64,000 bases of DNA, from NCBI RefSeq assembly GCF_040183065.1, contig NC_091121.1, forward strand, positions 63,086,287-63,150,286, given 5' to 3'. This DNA comes from Periplaneta americana. Lineage: Eukaryota > Arthropoda > Insecta > Blattodea > Blattidae. Below, in pieces: positions 29,778 through 41,010 of this stretch. A program made the position numbers and the translations under genes. The notes under the pieces were generated by a model, which ran no database searches, had not been told where the DNA came from, and saw only the letters and a list, made by a program, of their open reading frames with translations. Numbering within the stretch: position 1 is the stretch's first letter; the number at the start of each line of letters is the position of its first letter.

Positions 29778-32573
29778 TTGTCACTTAATGTTGTTCACGT
29801 GAATGCTCAAAGTCTGTTGTGTCATTTTGACGAATTTTCTTCTATCTTCTCACCTTTAGACATTCACGTTATTCTTATCTCCGAATCTTGGTTACATCCT
29901 AATCTTCCTTCCACTCTCGTAAACCTTCCTGGCTATACGCTTTGCCGTAATGACAGAGAGGGCAAGAGAGGCGGAGGGGTGGCTGGTTATATTAGATCCG
30001 ATTCGCGACCTAAAATTATTCATCATTCTCCAAGCCAGTACTCTGCCAAACCCGAGTTCATGTTCATTGAAATTTGCACCTTATTTACAAAATGTCTAGT
30101 GTGTGTCGTATATAAACCCCCACATATATATGACGTAGATGATTTCGAAACCGCCTTACTAAACGTAACGCCGCAATATGAGAACGTTATAATCATGGGT
30201 GACTTCAATTCAAACTTACTTGACTTACATTCTAGTACGACTAAAAGACTTAAATCATTCTTTCAGTGCCTTGATATGGTAATCCTACCCCTAGCTCCCA
30301 CACATCATACGGAAGGTACAGACACATTACTGGACTTGATAATTACTAACAATGCCGACAAAATACTGACGCATGGACAGTTGCCTGCACCAGGACTATC
30401 AGGGCATGATATCATTTATCTATCGTTTAATCTGCAGTGTCCTAAATCGACTCCTAGAGTAATTACTTACAGGGATATCAAAAGAATAGATGATATTGCA
30501 CTGAAAGAAGACGCTGCGCAACTTCCATGGCACATGATCTGGACATTACGAACTGTAGACGAGAAAGTAGACTTATTCAATACGTTAATACTTCAACTTT
30601 ATGACAAACACGCACCATTAAAGACCAAACGTACCAGAAAGACCCCAGCCCCTTGGATGACGACTGAAATACGTAGCCTGATGTCCGAACGCGACTTAGC
30701 CTATAGGAAATACACCCGCAATAAAAACGACGAATATTTTAACTTATATAAACACCTAAGAAACAGAACGACTCAACTAATAAGAAACGCTAAACTCAAA
30801 TACTCCTACAAACTTATAGAGCCCAACACAACCCCTTCCGAGTTATGGAAAAATCTGAAGGTCATTGGACTTGGAAGGGCTAGTGAACAAGCAGACATAC
30901 CCATCCCACTTGACCGATTGAACGAACACTTTGTAAAGGACCCCACCTTAAACAACACAACGAAACAAGACACAGTTTTGCCTGACTCAGCTCCCCCAAC
31001 TCGAGACAAATTCTATTTTACTGACGTCACTCCTATTGACGTAATGAAAGCCATCCGACGCATCAAGACGAAAGCTCAAGGGCCAGACAACATTAGCATA
31101 TTACTCATACAGAAAATACAAGACATAGTAATACCTACAATTGCACACATATTCAATAGTTCCTTAATCACTTCAACTTTCCCTAAAATATGGAAGCAAG
31201 CTTTCGTTCTTCCTCTTCCAAAAGTCAAAGTTCCCACCGACCCGAACGACTATAGACCAATCAGTATCCTGCCAGCCATATCAAAAGCACTGGAAAGAAT
31301 CGTACACAGACAAATTACTAACTACATGAACGAACACAAACTATTCGACAAGTATCAGTCAGGTTTCAGAGCTGGACACAACACAAGCACTGCTCTACTT
31401 AAAGTGACAGAAGACATTCGTGAAGCAATCGACTCTAATAAAATAACAATACTAACACTTCTTGACCTTAGCAAAGCTTTCAACTCTGTAAATTTCGACC
31501 TGCTCACCCATAAATTGAGAAATCTGCATTTGTCAGAGACTGCTGTGAGTTGGTTCGAATCCTACTTACGGGAAAGACAACAATGTGTTGTATCCGGGAA
31601 TCGAAGCTCTTCCTGGTTTAACATAACATCAGGTATACCACAGGGTTCGGTACTCGGACCATTGTTGTTCACGATATATGTCAGTGATATTACATCTCAT
31701 GTAAGGCATTGTAACTATCACTTGTATGCTGACGACCTTCAATGCTACATCTCTTCCCGCTTAGATCGAATAAATGACGCTATAGATAAATTGAACAAAG
31801 ACATTGACTCGATTGTGACATGGACAAAGAAATTCCATCTTAATATCAATCCTGGAAAGACACAAGCAATCATATTAGGACACAAACGGCAAACCGATGC
31901 TGTAAAGCACCTCGACATTTCCCCCGTTAAAGTAAGTACAGTGCATATCCCTTTCAGTTCTTCGGTAAAAAATCTTGGCATTCACATGGATAATAATCTC
32001 AACTGGGACATGCAAATCACAGAAACCTGCAGAAAAGTATATTCTATTATTCATGTGCTAAAAAGGATAAATGTTCATCTTCCCTCTTGCTTAAAAAAGT
32101 CCCTTGTGCAGACCCTTGTATTTCCCCATTTTGACTATGCTGACATTTTACTGACTGACCTTTCCAGCGACAACAAAATGAAACTTCAACGTGCTCATAA
32201 TTTGTGTGTACGTTTTGTAAGCAATGTTCGTAAATATGATCATATTACCCCATCCCTGGAAGCAATAGGTTGGCTTAAACTAGATAAGAAAAGAAATTTA
32301 CATTCACTTCTCTTTCTCTTCGAAATCTTGAACTCTTCTATTCCTTCGTACCTGTCGTCTCGCTTCACTTACCTTTCTTCCCACCACAATCTGAACACAC
32401 GCTCTCGCCATGAAACAATACTAACAATACCATCCCATCGCACCTCCTCATACTCATCCTCTTTCACGATAGCCCTGCCAAGACTCTGGAATTCGTTACC
32501 TGCTAGCATCAGGGACTGTCGAAATAAAATTCAATTCAAACGCAAACTTACTAGGCACTTGGTCAGTAATTGA
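29778..32573 (+). CDS. LINE ORF2, endonuclease and reverse transcriptase
   Basis: 931 residues. The N-terminal apurinic-type endonuclease shows NAQSL (9-13), SESW (about 35), GGGVAGY (about 65), YKPP (about 113), GDFNSN (about 141) and a SGHD motif (about 215, where SDH is common). The RT follows: NDYRPISILPAISKALE, QSGFRAGHNTSTALL, LLDLSKAFNSVN with the first catalytic Asp, SGIPQGSVLGP, and YADD (about 650) with the catalytic Asp pair. The C-terminal part ends in SSSFTIALPRLWNSLP...KRKLTRHL. It makes the nick and copies the LINE RNA in place. No damage is seen. Clade is judged from general motif layout: CR1/L2-like, not certain. Confidence 0.93.
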   Translation: MSLNVVHVNAQSLLCHFDEFSSIFSPLDIHVILISESWLHPNLPSTLVNLPGYTLCRNDREGKRGGGVAGYIRSDSRPKIIHHSPSQYSAKPEFMFIEICTLFTKCLVCVVYKPPHIYDVDDFETALLNVTPQYENVIIMGDFNSNLLDLHSSTTKRLKSFFQCLDMVILPLAPTHHTEGTDTLLDLIITNNADKILTHGQLPAPGLSGHDIIYLSFNLQCPKSTPRVITYRDIKRIDDIALKEDAAQLPWHMIWTLRTVDEKVDLFNTLILQLYDKHAPLKTKRTRKTPAPWMTTEIRSLMSERDLAYRKYTRNKNDEYFNLYKHLRNRTTQLIRNAKLKYSYKLIEPNTTPSELWKNLKVIGLGRASEQADIPIPLDRLNEHFVKDPTLNNTTKQDTVLPDSAPPTRDKFYFTDVTPIDVMKAIRRIKTKAQGPDNISILLIQKIQDIVIPTIAHIFNSSLITSTFPKIWKQAFVLPLPKVKVPTDPNDYRPISILPAISKALERIVHRQITNYMNEHKLFDKYQSGFRAGHNTSTALLKVTEDIREAIDSNKITILTLLDLSKAFNSVNFDLLTHKLRNLHLSETAVSWFESYLRERQQCVVSGNRSSSWFNITSGIPQGSVLGPLLFTIYVSDITSHVRHCNYHLYADDLQCYISSRLDRINDAIDKLNKDIDSIVTWTKKFHLNINPGKTQAIILGHKRQTDAVKHLDISPVKVSTVHIPFSSSVKNLGIHMDNNLNWDMQITETCRKVYSIIHVLKRINVHLPSCLKKSLVQTLVFPHFDYADILLTDLSSDNKMKLQRAHNLCVRFVSNVRKYDHITPSLEAIGWLKLDKKRNLHSLLFLFEILNSSIPSYLSSRFTYLSSHHNLNTRSRHETILTIPSHRTSSYSSSFTIALPRLWNSLPASIRDCRNKIQFKRKLTRHLVSN

Positions 32574-32930
32574 GACTCGTTCAGACATGGTTTCTTGTAA
32601 ATAGTTCTTTTAATCTACCACAAAATATCTCAATATCCGGTAATTTCATCACTATAGAATTTTGTTATTGTAGGTTTAATTTGTAATTTAGTAAATACAA
32701 AAATATTCTTTGTTCTTAACTTCTATGATAAAATGTCTAGCTTTCATTAATCAGGTATTCTTGTCGTACTTTAATTTTTATTGTAATTGTAATTGTAAAT
32801 TTAATATTAATTGTAATCTTATTGTTCATGTTATAGTTGTAATCCCCTGGTAGAGGGGCAGAGAAGGCCTGACGGCCTTATCTCTACCAGGTTAAATAAA
32901 TAAATCTAATCTAATCTAATCTAATCTAAT
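32574..32930 (+). other. LINE 3' UTR with stem-loop and TCTAA tail
   Basis: Contains AAGGCCTGACGGCCTTATCT, able to fold, then ctaccaggttaaataaataa and about five TCTAA units. The same stem-loop region ends two other LINE copies in this window (7540-7757, 21843-23073), which carry ATT tails instead. Confidence 0.75.
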
Positions 32931-32959
32931 CGTTTTTATAACCGGAATTAATGATCACA

Positions 32960-33290
32960 TCATTGTTTTAGTTGCCGGGAAGGAAAAAATGGAAGGCAGA
33001 GGCGGGGAAATGGGAAGTTTTAAAGCTGCGAGAATTTATAATGTCTCTCAAACGACACTAGAACGATATGTAAAAGACGAGATTAAGAATTCCACAGATG
33101 TTGTAAAGACGAAGCTGGAAAGAAAGCAATATCTACCATACGATCTGGAGAAAGATCTTGCCGAACACTGCATTCTTTTTGGTTTGTCACAAAAAGACCT
33201 TCGCCGTTTAGCATTTCAATTGGCGGAAAAGAATTGAATCGCACATCCATTTTCGAAGGAGAGTGAATTATTTGGTTGAATTAATAACTT
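32960..33290 (+). pseudogene. Pogo/Tigger-type transposase N-terminal fragment
   Basis: Open frame with MGSFKAARIYNVSQTTLERYV, a psq-type helix-turn-helix, then a TKLERKQYLP and a DLRRLAFQLAEKN stretch. A TGA replaces the usual Gly codon at 33236-33238, after which IAHPFSKESELFG continues in frame. The CENP-B-like second domain and DDE catalytic part are absent. It directly follows the LINE tail. Confidence 0.65.
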
Positions 33291-33704
33291 GGCATACCCG
33301 CAATCACACTTGCATTCATAAAAATTTCTAGTCTCTAGACACTCAGAGAACTCTTCTTCTTCTTCTTCTTCTTAAATAAGGGCCGAACCCGGAAGCTCCG
33401 AATCAGGAAGCCAGATTACTAAGCGCCATACCTCGAAAGTAGCCTGTTATGTTCTTTCTTTCTATAGCCAGTCTGGGAGTAGTATTATTTATTTAGTGCG
33501 TTCTCAACAAATGACAGATAAATGTGTGATGCACGTAGTAGAAGTACTGCTAAAATTAGATATGAATAAAAAAACAGAACATACAATATTTTATCGAAAA
33601 ATAAATTGTGAACTTAGACCAAGCCACAATTTTAAGCCCTTAAAAATTCAGCGACATAAATATAGGGCCTTGTGACTAAGATAGACAATTGCAGGCATTA
33701 TAAA
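33291..33704. other. Spacer with CTT repeat
   Basis: Seven or eight CTT units at about 33352-33374; possibly the tail of another LINE scrap, as the following gggccgaacccggaag sequence looks repeat-like. Nothing else recognised. Confidence 0.4.
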
Positions 33705-35006
33705 AGTTTCATAAACTCACTACAATTAGAACGAATTTAAAACTGAAGAGCCTAAATTTTATATTTTTACTAATAAACTTAATAGGCATTTAAGGAGAAA
33801 TCCTTAGCCTATGTGCTGCATTATTACAGTCTAGTACAGGGACATCATTTTATTTTTACTTCAACTTTAATTGTACCTGAGTTTTTTAATGTTCTTCACT
33901 CCCACCCCTTCTACTAACGAAGTTCCAACTGTCCTCCACATAGAACCAAGGCCGGCAGTACTGAGTTACTGATTATAATACGTTTCAGAAATATGTTCGC
34001 GTTTTCCAGTGACGAAAACTTCCAATATTGAATCATATTTTCTCACAGATACTGTCGTCCGTTTGCCTACGTCGCATGACGATTTTCCCCACCTGCTTCT
34101 GCTCGCTCCACTGTAAAGACTAGTGGCTGTGCTTTCTTAGCTCTTTTCTGAAAATATTAATTTCTGTTAGGAATTAATTGGACGTCTACGTAAGATTATG
34201 CAGCTGTTTAAAAAACTTAAATAAAAGGGCCTCGTTAAGTAATTAACTATCACGTGATCCCCCCACCTTTCTACGATCCTGCGACATAACCACTAGGACG
34301 GACAGTAGATAGCATGTCTGAGTAATTTTATCTGTGCGGCTCGGGCAGAAGTGAAGATTGAATTTACAGTACGTAAGGTACTCTTTTATAGAGTAGATAC
34401 AGAATTATTTCAACACGAGTTACTAAGTATGAAGGACGAATCTGATAATTGGAATTAGATGCAATAGTCTATAGTGCGATAATAGGCACAAAAGAACTGA
34501 AGCCTGTATCGACATGAACGGCCACCATTTTCAAAAATGTGTTTAAATATCCATATTATGATTATTTTTCATTTTAACTTCAGTCTCTATATCGTACGCT
34601 AATGTGCTGTAGACAGTATAATATACACTGTATAATGAATACGTTCGCATGGATAACTCAGTTCGTGAGTAAACACACTTATTGTTAATACTGTACTGTA
34701 TTTTGATTAAACAAACTCTAATGAAAATTATCACACTCAGAATCGCGATATTTCCTACTTTACGTAAATGGATGAACTACTTTTCTTCCCTCCTATACCT
34801 AGCAAAGTGATTTGTTTGTATTTTACGCCAGTATCATCGAACTCCAGTCGTGGAAGGAGGTAGCAAACGGTGTTTCCGGGTCTCAATCATTAATCCAAAA
34901 GTATAGCCAGGTTAATATTAAAAATGTTAGTAAAAATAAAATGATGTCCCTGTATATATAGTCACGAAGCTCAATATGTAGTAAATTTGCATCCATAGAT
35001 AGTTGC
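33705..35006. repeat. Tandem duplication, copy 1 (interrupted)
   Basis: 33705-33836 plus 34955-35006 form an about 184-bp unit that is repeated at 35013 onward. It covers a flank and the left part of a family B MITE. It is interrupted by a 1116-bp TA element. Identity to copy 2 looks about 90 %. Confidence 0.75.
33837..34952. mobile_element. 1.1-kb non-autonomous TA-duplicating DNA element
   Basis: Inverted ends CAGGGACATCATTTTATTTT (left) and its complement (right), about 24 bp, flanked by TA on each side. Removing it plus one TA restores exactly the sequence of the second duplicate (tctagtatatatagtcacg). TA duplication suggests the Tc1/mariner superfamily. No transposase frame seen. Confidence 0.75.
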
Positions 35007-35012
35007 ATAGTG

Positions 35013-36196
35013 AGTTTCATAAACTCACTACAATTAGAACGAATTTAAAACTGAAGAGCCTAAGGCCCAATTGTATAAAACTCCCTGACTAAAGATCAAC
35101 TTTGATCGAAGATCGAAAAGTGAACCGAGTTCAGACACTTCTTCTATTGTATAAAACTTTTCTGCGATCAAATTACCTTAGTTCAAATGCAATCTAAGTT
35201 CACGTGAAAAGGATTTGGCAACATCGCATAAACAGGAGAAATACGTGATGCGCGGACCATGTTATACAGTTTTGTTCAGTGTTGCCAATCTAGCGACTTT
35301 AACTCTTTTTCAACAACAATTTCTTTTAATTTTTATATTGCTTAAATAGGGATTTAGTGACCTTTTTAGCACCCCATAGTGACAAAATTTAATCTTTCTT
35401 TGTTGATAATGAGAAATCTAGCGACTTTACAACTACTTTTTGGCGACTTTCCGTACACTCTGTTGGAAACACTGGTTTTTTGTGCAATGTAAATAATGGC
35501 GGACAATAAGAAGAAGGTTGACTGTTCTCCGAGTTGTTATCATGTTATGGTGTTTGATACTGCTAAACATAATAAAGCTTTATAAAACGACAATTTTCGT
35601 TTAGTAATACAGTTAATTGAAAATTTATGAATGTACCTATCATATCCATTAATAATTAATGGTTGTTATAAACATAATATAATTATAGGTTATGTTATTT
35701 GATACTGCTGAACACGATAGAGCCTTATAAAATATAAGATTGTTTGTGTATTAAGGCAAGAAATTGAAAGAAATATATATAAATGTACCTAACATATCTA
35801 TTAATATTAATAATAATAATAATGGATATTTTATTTGCACAATCTGTCACTCGTATATTTCAAACAGAAAAGAAATAACTGAACTTGGATCATCTAACTT
35901 AATCGGAGAAATTTCTTCAGTCAAAGTTGACTTTAGTATGAGACAAATTAATCTCAGATTAGACTTTATACAACACAAAATTCCAAGTTCAGCTGAAACA
36001 AGGATCAATTTAACCTCTGATCTAAGATTAAATGGTTTATACAATCGGGCCTAAATGTTATATTTTTACTAATAAACATAATAGGCATTTAAGGCGAAAT
36101 CCTTATCCTATGTGCTGTATTATCACAGTCTAGTATATATAGTCACGAAGCTCAATATGCATTAAATTTGCATCCATAGATAGTTGCCAACTACTA
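35013..36196. repeat. Tandem duplication, copy 2 (interrupted)
   Basis: Same unit as 33705-35006, starting agtttcataaactcactaca, broken by a Harbinger-like element at 35064-36051. A 6-base filler (atagtg) joins the copies. Confidence 0.75.
35064..36051. mobile_element. Harbinger-like non-autonomous element
   Basis: 988 bp with inverted ends GGCCCAATTGTATAAAAC / gtttatacaatcgggcc and a TAA duplication (35061-35063, 36052-36054). A 3-bp T-A-A/T-T-A duplication is characteristic of PIF/Harbinger. Subterminal repeats of gatcaa/ttgatc type occur at both ends. No transposase. Confidence 0.75.
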
Positions 36197-36302
36197 GGAT
36201 CAATAATATCGCTTCATTACAGACAATGCGAAATAGTACCGGCACAGTCTATTGTTCCTAGCACCCTCACAACTCAAGCTTCGTGACTGTATATACTAGA
36301 CT
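36127..36302. repeat. MITE, family B, complete copy
   Basis: 176 bp with about 27-bp inverted ends (agtctagtatatatagtcac and complement). A second full copy is at 61378-61553 and a half copy lies in 33826-35006. Confidence 0.75.
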
Positions 36303-36837
36303 GTGGTATTATGTAGCATACACCTATCTTTACAGTAGAACAATTTCTCACTGTATGTCCATAGTAACAACAAAGAACCAGCAATAAATTTAGAAATCTA
36401 GACAGTGATACTCCCCATTTGATGCACCCTATTGTTTGAAGTGTTTAGGATTTGAAGTGATTTCATTGACTGTATTGTAGCTCGGGAAGCTAGGGTGGAT
36501 TGCTCAAGTAGTCTCATTTTTAATCTTGTTTACAAGTGCATAGAAGGTCAATGTCATTCAAATGCCGACCTTTATGAGTAATGTTATTTCTTACAGCATG
36601 TAAAATCTTTTAAGACTTGTTTATTCCTTGATTCAATCATTGCCATGCTTTTATTAAGGAGCAGGGTACTGACCTGATTGCAATAGGGGTAACGGAAGTT
36701 ACAATCTGGCATCATTTAGCTGTGATATAGGAATTAAGAGGTTAGATTTAGAGTATGACAATTGAAATTGTCTCACTTAATGATGTTAGTGCAAAAGAAT
36801 ACATTAATGCGACTGTAAAATACTGCATAGATATATG
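36303..36837. other. Spacer
   Basis: No gene or repeat recognised. Confidence 0.4.
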
Positions 36838-36930
36838 TGGTCTCTGCGGTGGCTGAGTGGTCAAACCTGCAACCTATCACGCAGGGTTCGAGTCCCGTTT
36901 AGGTCTGGGATTTTTCATTGAAAAATTCTG
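36838..36930 (+). repeat. tRNA-derived SINE
   Basis: Box A-like GGTGGCTGAGTGGTCAAAC and box B GGTTCGAGTCC, then a ttttcattgaaaaatt body. A related copy lies inverted at about 48710-49137. Confidence 0.6.
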
Positions 36931-37559
36931 CATTTTTAGTACCGATTATTTTATTTGAAATATACCAAAACTACTAAAAAGGCGTTTTTTAGTCACAAAC
37001 ATAGTTGTTAGGTATTTATAGAACTTTCTGCTTCATTTAAGCGTTTAAGGTCCTGTAGAATTTCCTGCGTCCATGAAACGTAGAGATATCTTAGTAACAT
37101 ACGTCTAGGACGTAACACACAAAATAGGTATACGGAACTAGATCAGTGATTTTCACTGAATCCATAGCGTCATGACTAAGGCCTGGTTTGTAAGTTTTAA
37201 CTCTTTTACCTTTCTGTGGCACACCCTGGGTAACGACTCTGTCGGTAAATAGGTCTCCACAACTGGCTTCACATGCGTGAATGACGAACAGCCATTAGTA
37301 AAAAAATGTTTTCATGCCAATTTCTTCTCTGTTATTTTATTAAAACTTACAGTACGAATTAAAACGTTGTATCGTATAGGATACTTTGTCAATTTAAGGG
37401 TTATGAATAAATACATTCTATCCTATTTGAGGCTTCATTGTGACCTTTGTAATTATTTTTATGAGGCAATTGAATGGGACACTCGAATATTGTCTTCCCC
37501 GACAGATAAGTAATGTGATCTCTATTCATCTAGTATTGATTTAAACATGTAACTGCAGA
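36931..37559. other. Spacer before putative promoter
   Basis: No gene or repeat recognised. It may contain regulatory DNA of the second gene. Confidence 0.35.
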
Positions 37560-37684
37560 TGGCAATGATGTCGTTTGTCACGTCATCCGTCACGCGGCTT
37601 GTATCCGATTTACAATAAGTTGCCGGCTGTCAGAGTGCTGGATCAACGCCGCTGAGAAGCCAGCGTCGCTTTACAACGTTACAG
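37560..37684 (+). other. Possible 5' untranslated exon and promoter of gene 2
   Basis: About 125 bases unusually rich in CG dinucleotides for this window, ending in TTACAG|gtgagt, a consensus donor. No long open frame. If it is a first exon, the next acceptor in the same strand with a start codon is at 52810, giving a 15-kb first intron. Start of the exon is a guess. Confidence 0.35.
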
Positions 37685-38033
37685 GTGAGTCGGGGCAATC
37701 TGGATGTAGAACGCTCGTACTTCAATAAATGAACTTCAAACATGCATGCGGCAATTAACTTAAACTTAACACCGATTCTTTCACATTATAGAATATGGAC
37801 ATTTTTAACTAGGTGTGAAAATCTGAATTGAGATTAAGGATTTAAAAAGGATAGTGAAAGAGATCTCCAGTGTAATTCAAAGAAGAAATATCAACTATAA
37901 GCAGGGCTTAAATTAATAATATACAAATTCTATACATAAATTTCCGTAATATAAGTGAAAATGATATTCTTTGTAAATTTACCTTTGTCGGAGACTTTAT
38001 ACTTTCGTATATGTACACAAACTATATGATACA

Positions 38034-38781
38034 CAGAGTGATTCACGAGGATTTAATTTACCGTCACTTATGGAGTTTATTTCCGAAGACATTCTGAGCA
38101 GAAAATGTCATATAAACATTTGTCCCAATCTCAATATTTTCAGAATTAAACTAATTTGAAGTTGTTTGTAAAATACCGCTTTCCTTTAGTTTTAAGAGTA
38201 AAAGAATTATTACAAATATAAAATGAACTATCCAGAAGTATCATTCCTGTAATTGACTTGTGTTCTGAAGTTAAAATGTATTATCAGTTGCTTTCTACAG
38301 ATTTTTTTTTCAATTCTTTGCTAAAAATATCATTCTTACGTACTTATCACAAAATTGTTACGAATTATATGACTTTAGGAACTTGATTCTTTACAGTTTA
38401 ATTAAACATCCTAATGTACAGTTTTGAAGAATTTACAAGATTAGCGTGATTTGTAACTATTGTTGTGATAAATGCGTAAGGAAATGTAATTTTGTAGTTA
38501 AAAGTCGAAAAAAAAATTGTACGAAGCAACTATGGAATTCAAAACACATTTTTAGCTTCAGAATATTAGGTAATTAAAGAAATGATATTCCTGATAGTTC
38601 ATTCTTTATCTGTAATATTCTTTTACCCTTAAAACTAAAAAATGATAGTATTTTACGAACAAGTTCAAATTAGTGTAACTCTGAAAATATTGAGATTAGG
38701 ACAAATGTTTGACATTTTTTGATCCGAATGTCTTCGGAAATAAGCTCCGTAAGGGACTGTAAATCCTCGTGAATCACCCTG
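38034..38781. mobile_element. Fold-back MITE, arms about 370 bp
   Basis: Ends CAGAGTGATTCACGAGG and the complement of CAGGGTGATTCACGAGG; inverted matching continues through most of the element, so almost the whole 748 bp is one hairpin. TA follows the right end. Probably derived from a mariner-type element with long inverted repeats. Confidence 0.75.
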
Positions 38782-40641
38782 TATATATTGTCATAGTTCA
38801 TGTTCTTACATATTCTAAGACAGCGGCAGGGATATTATTTAACGAGTGAAAGCTAGTTAATGAAATATTATAAACTTTATATTGAACTTCATAAATTTTT
38901 CAATGAGTTTCTCTTCAATTTATATGATGATGGGGTAACTGCAATATTTTGTGACTTAAAGAACCATTTCACTGCACAAAAAATTATTCGGTGATGGATC
39001 TAAAATGTTTACAGAGGAATTGTATTAGGATCTTCATTACATACTATAACCACAAATAATAAAATTAATTCATTGGCATAATGTTTATTCTACCATTGGA
39101 ACTGCAATAATGCATATTAAATTTGTAGTTAGAAATTCTATAAGTTTCTTTCACATTTTGTGTGCATTTCAATATTTGAATTTGCATATATCCCCTGCTC
39201 AAACTTTAAATAATGATAGTCTTGCTTAAACGTTCGTATAATGTCACAAAACAAGTCAAGTTCATTAACTGTTCTGGTTACTTAAGATGTTAATAAACGA
39301 AGACTGAACGGGTTAAATTTTATCTGCGGATATACCGGTCGTCTTCAGGTCTTGCCAAAACCTATTTAATTTTATACTGGGACGTTTGCACGTTTGTTGC
39401 TACACAAATACAATTAAATACTACATAATGATTTTGTGGAAAGCATTGTACTAGCTTTATTATTCGCGTAAAAGAAAAACATAGTGGAGACGTCCCGGCA
39501 TTTGATTTTCGTTATTAAAGCTTGCTTGCTTTGCCGTTAGATTTGTAAACACGTTACATTACTGTTATTTGAGACAGAAAAGTTGCCTTGACATCCGTCC
39601 TTTCAAGATTAGAGCAAACCATCTTTGTTTAGAGTCTAACCGGATAGGAGAATAAGAATAGCCCCAATCTAATTATGAATAACGAAAACATTATTAAATT
39701 TATTTTTACAATTAGAAGTTTCATTGGTTTACACTTCAGTGATCTTCATTGCAATTAAAAATGAACTCGAGTTTTTGCTCTGAAGTAACCAGCAGTACAA
39801 CCAGAGCCGTGTTCTTATGTATTAGTGATAAGCGCAAAAAATGATTTTTTGGTTGTGGTTAGAGCTATGTAGGCCTACACGTTTAGTGTTAAATGTAGTT
39901 CATCTGAGACTATTTCTCAGGCGAATTTTCGCGAATGTTTCGTGTTCTTACGAATTTCTTAATTTCCGCGATAAACATGAAAAATAGTGTATTTTAAATT
40001 TATTTTATTTAAAAAACAAAAGATATCTAGTTTTTGGTGGAAATACTTGGCGTATACTTGAACTTTTTGACTTCTTCTTATTTACATACGTTCAGACCGA
40101 CTGAAAATACTTTTTCCTGCCTGTTAATAAGTGTTGATCACACATTTATTTTAGTCTTTAAGGGCATAAAAAATAATTTTAACATTGCTTCATACAATGA
40201 GTGTTCGTCAAACAACTCTACATATTTCAGCACAAAAGAGGTAATTTGACACTGTACTCCAGACAATGAATCTTTGTAAACAATATTCATTCTACATGGT
40301 AGGTTTAACAATTAGTTCCCAAAGTGAAGTGGTGGTGTAAATATGGGGCGAAAAACCAAAATAAGCGAGTCTTTTCGTATGGTAGAATACATTAGTAATG
40401 GGTTTTATTTAAGTGATGATGTTATTGTTAGAGGCAAGAGTTTTTCAATGAAATCGGAAAATATTGCAACTTCTTTTGATGCAGTTTGTCCATTTCACTG
40501 ATACGGAGTTAACAGTAAGTTAAAGTAGTGTGTTGATTATTTCATTACATGTTACCATCAATAATGTCCAACTAAATAAGATGACAAATATTATAATAAT
40601 CTTGCGTTAAATCCGCTGGGTAATAATAAAAAATAGTAATG

Positions 40642-40798
40642 CTTGTTGTTAGTCAACTGTCCGAAGACAGGTTTTGAACCTCTCAGGTGACACCAATAAA
40701 GCACCAATAACGAGGTAACTGAGCCGGGAGATAATGGGGTAGGGTGACCAGTTCCTTAGTAACACATTACAGTAGTCAGACTTCAGAATTTATACATC
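40642..40798 (+). repeat. Dispersed repeat, family C, copy 2
   Basis: Starts tagtcaactgtccgaagaca and ends near agtcagacttcag, as in 27755-27945. Internally somewhat shorter. Confidence 0.65.
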
Positions 40799-41009
40799 CA
40801 ATAATAGTATATAATATAATTAGTGATATACTCGTATATTTAGGTAATATGTTTAAATTGATTTTCCCGTCCAAGCAAATGGGATGTGTGTTATCAGGCA
40901 GCGCATTTTCGTTCCCAAAGTTATCGGTTTGTATATCACGGAGTTTCAGGGTTCAAACTCTGACCTTAAATGCTTACGTCAGGACGCTATGAAAGTTATA
41001 ACCTAGTTC

Positions 41010-41010
<1 letters not shown>

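Larger units (their letters stand above)
28500..32930 (+). mobile_element. Near full-length LINE, CR1/L2-like
   Basis: About 4.4 kb: 5' leader, ORF1 (28682-29341), 0.4-kb spacer, ORF2 (29778-32573), and a 3' UTR ending in a stem-loop (AAGGCCTGACGGCCTT, about 32866-32881) and a tail of TCTAA repeats. Both ORFs are uninterrupted, so the copy is young and may still be mobile. The 5' border is approximate and no target duplication was found. Confidence 0.85.

Noticed and set aside
40343-40503. A 53-codon frame starting MGRKTKISESFRMVEYI
   Set aside because: Looks faintly like the start of a zinc-finger transposase, but no zinc-ligand pattern, no continuation and no splice context.
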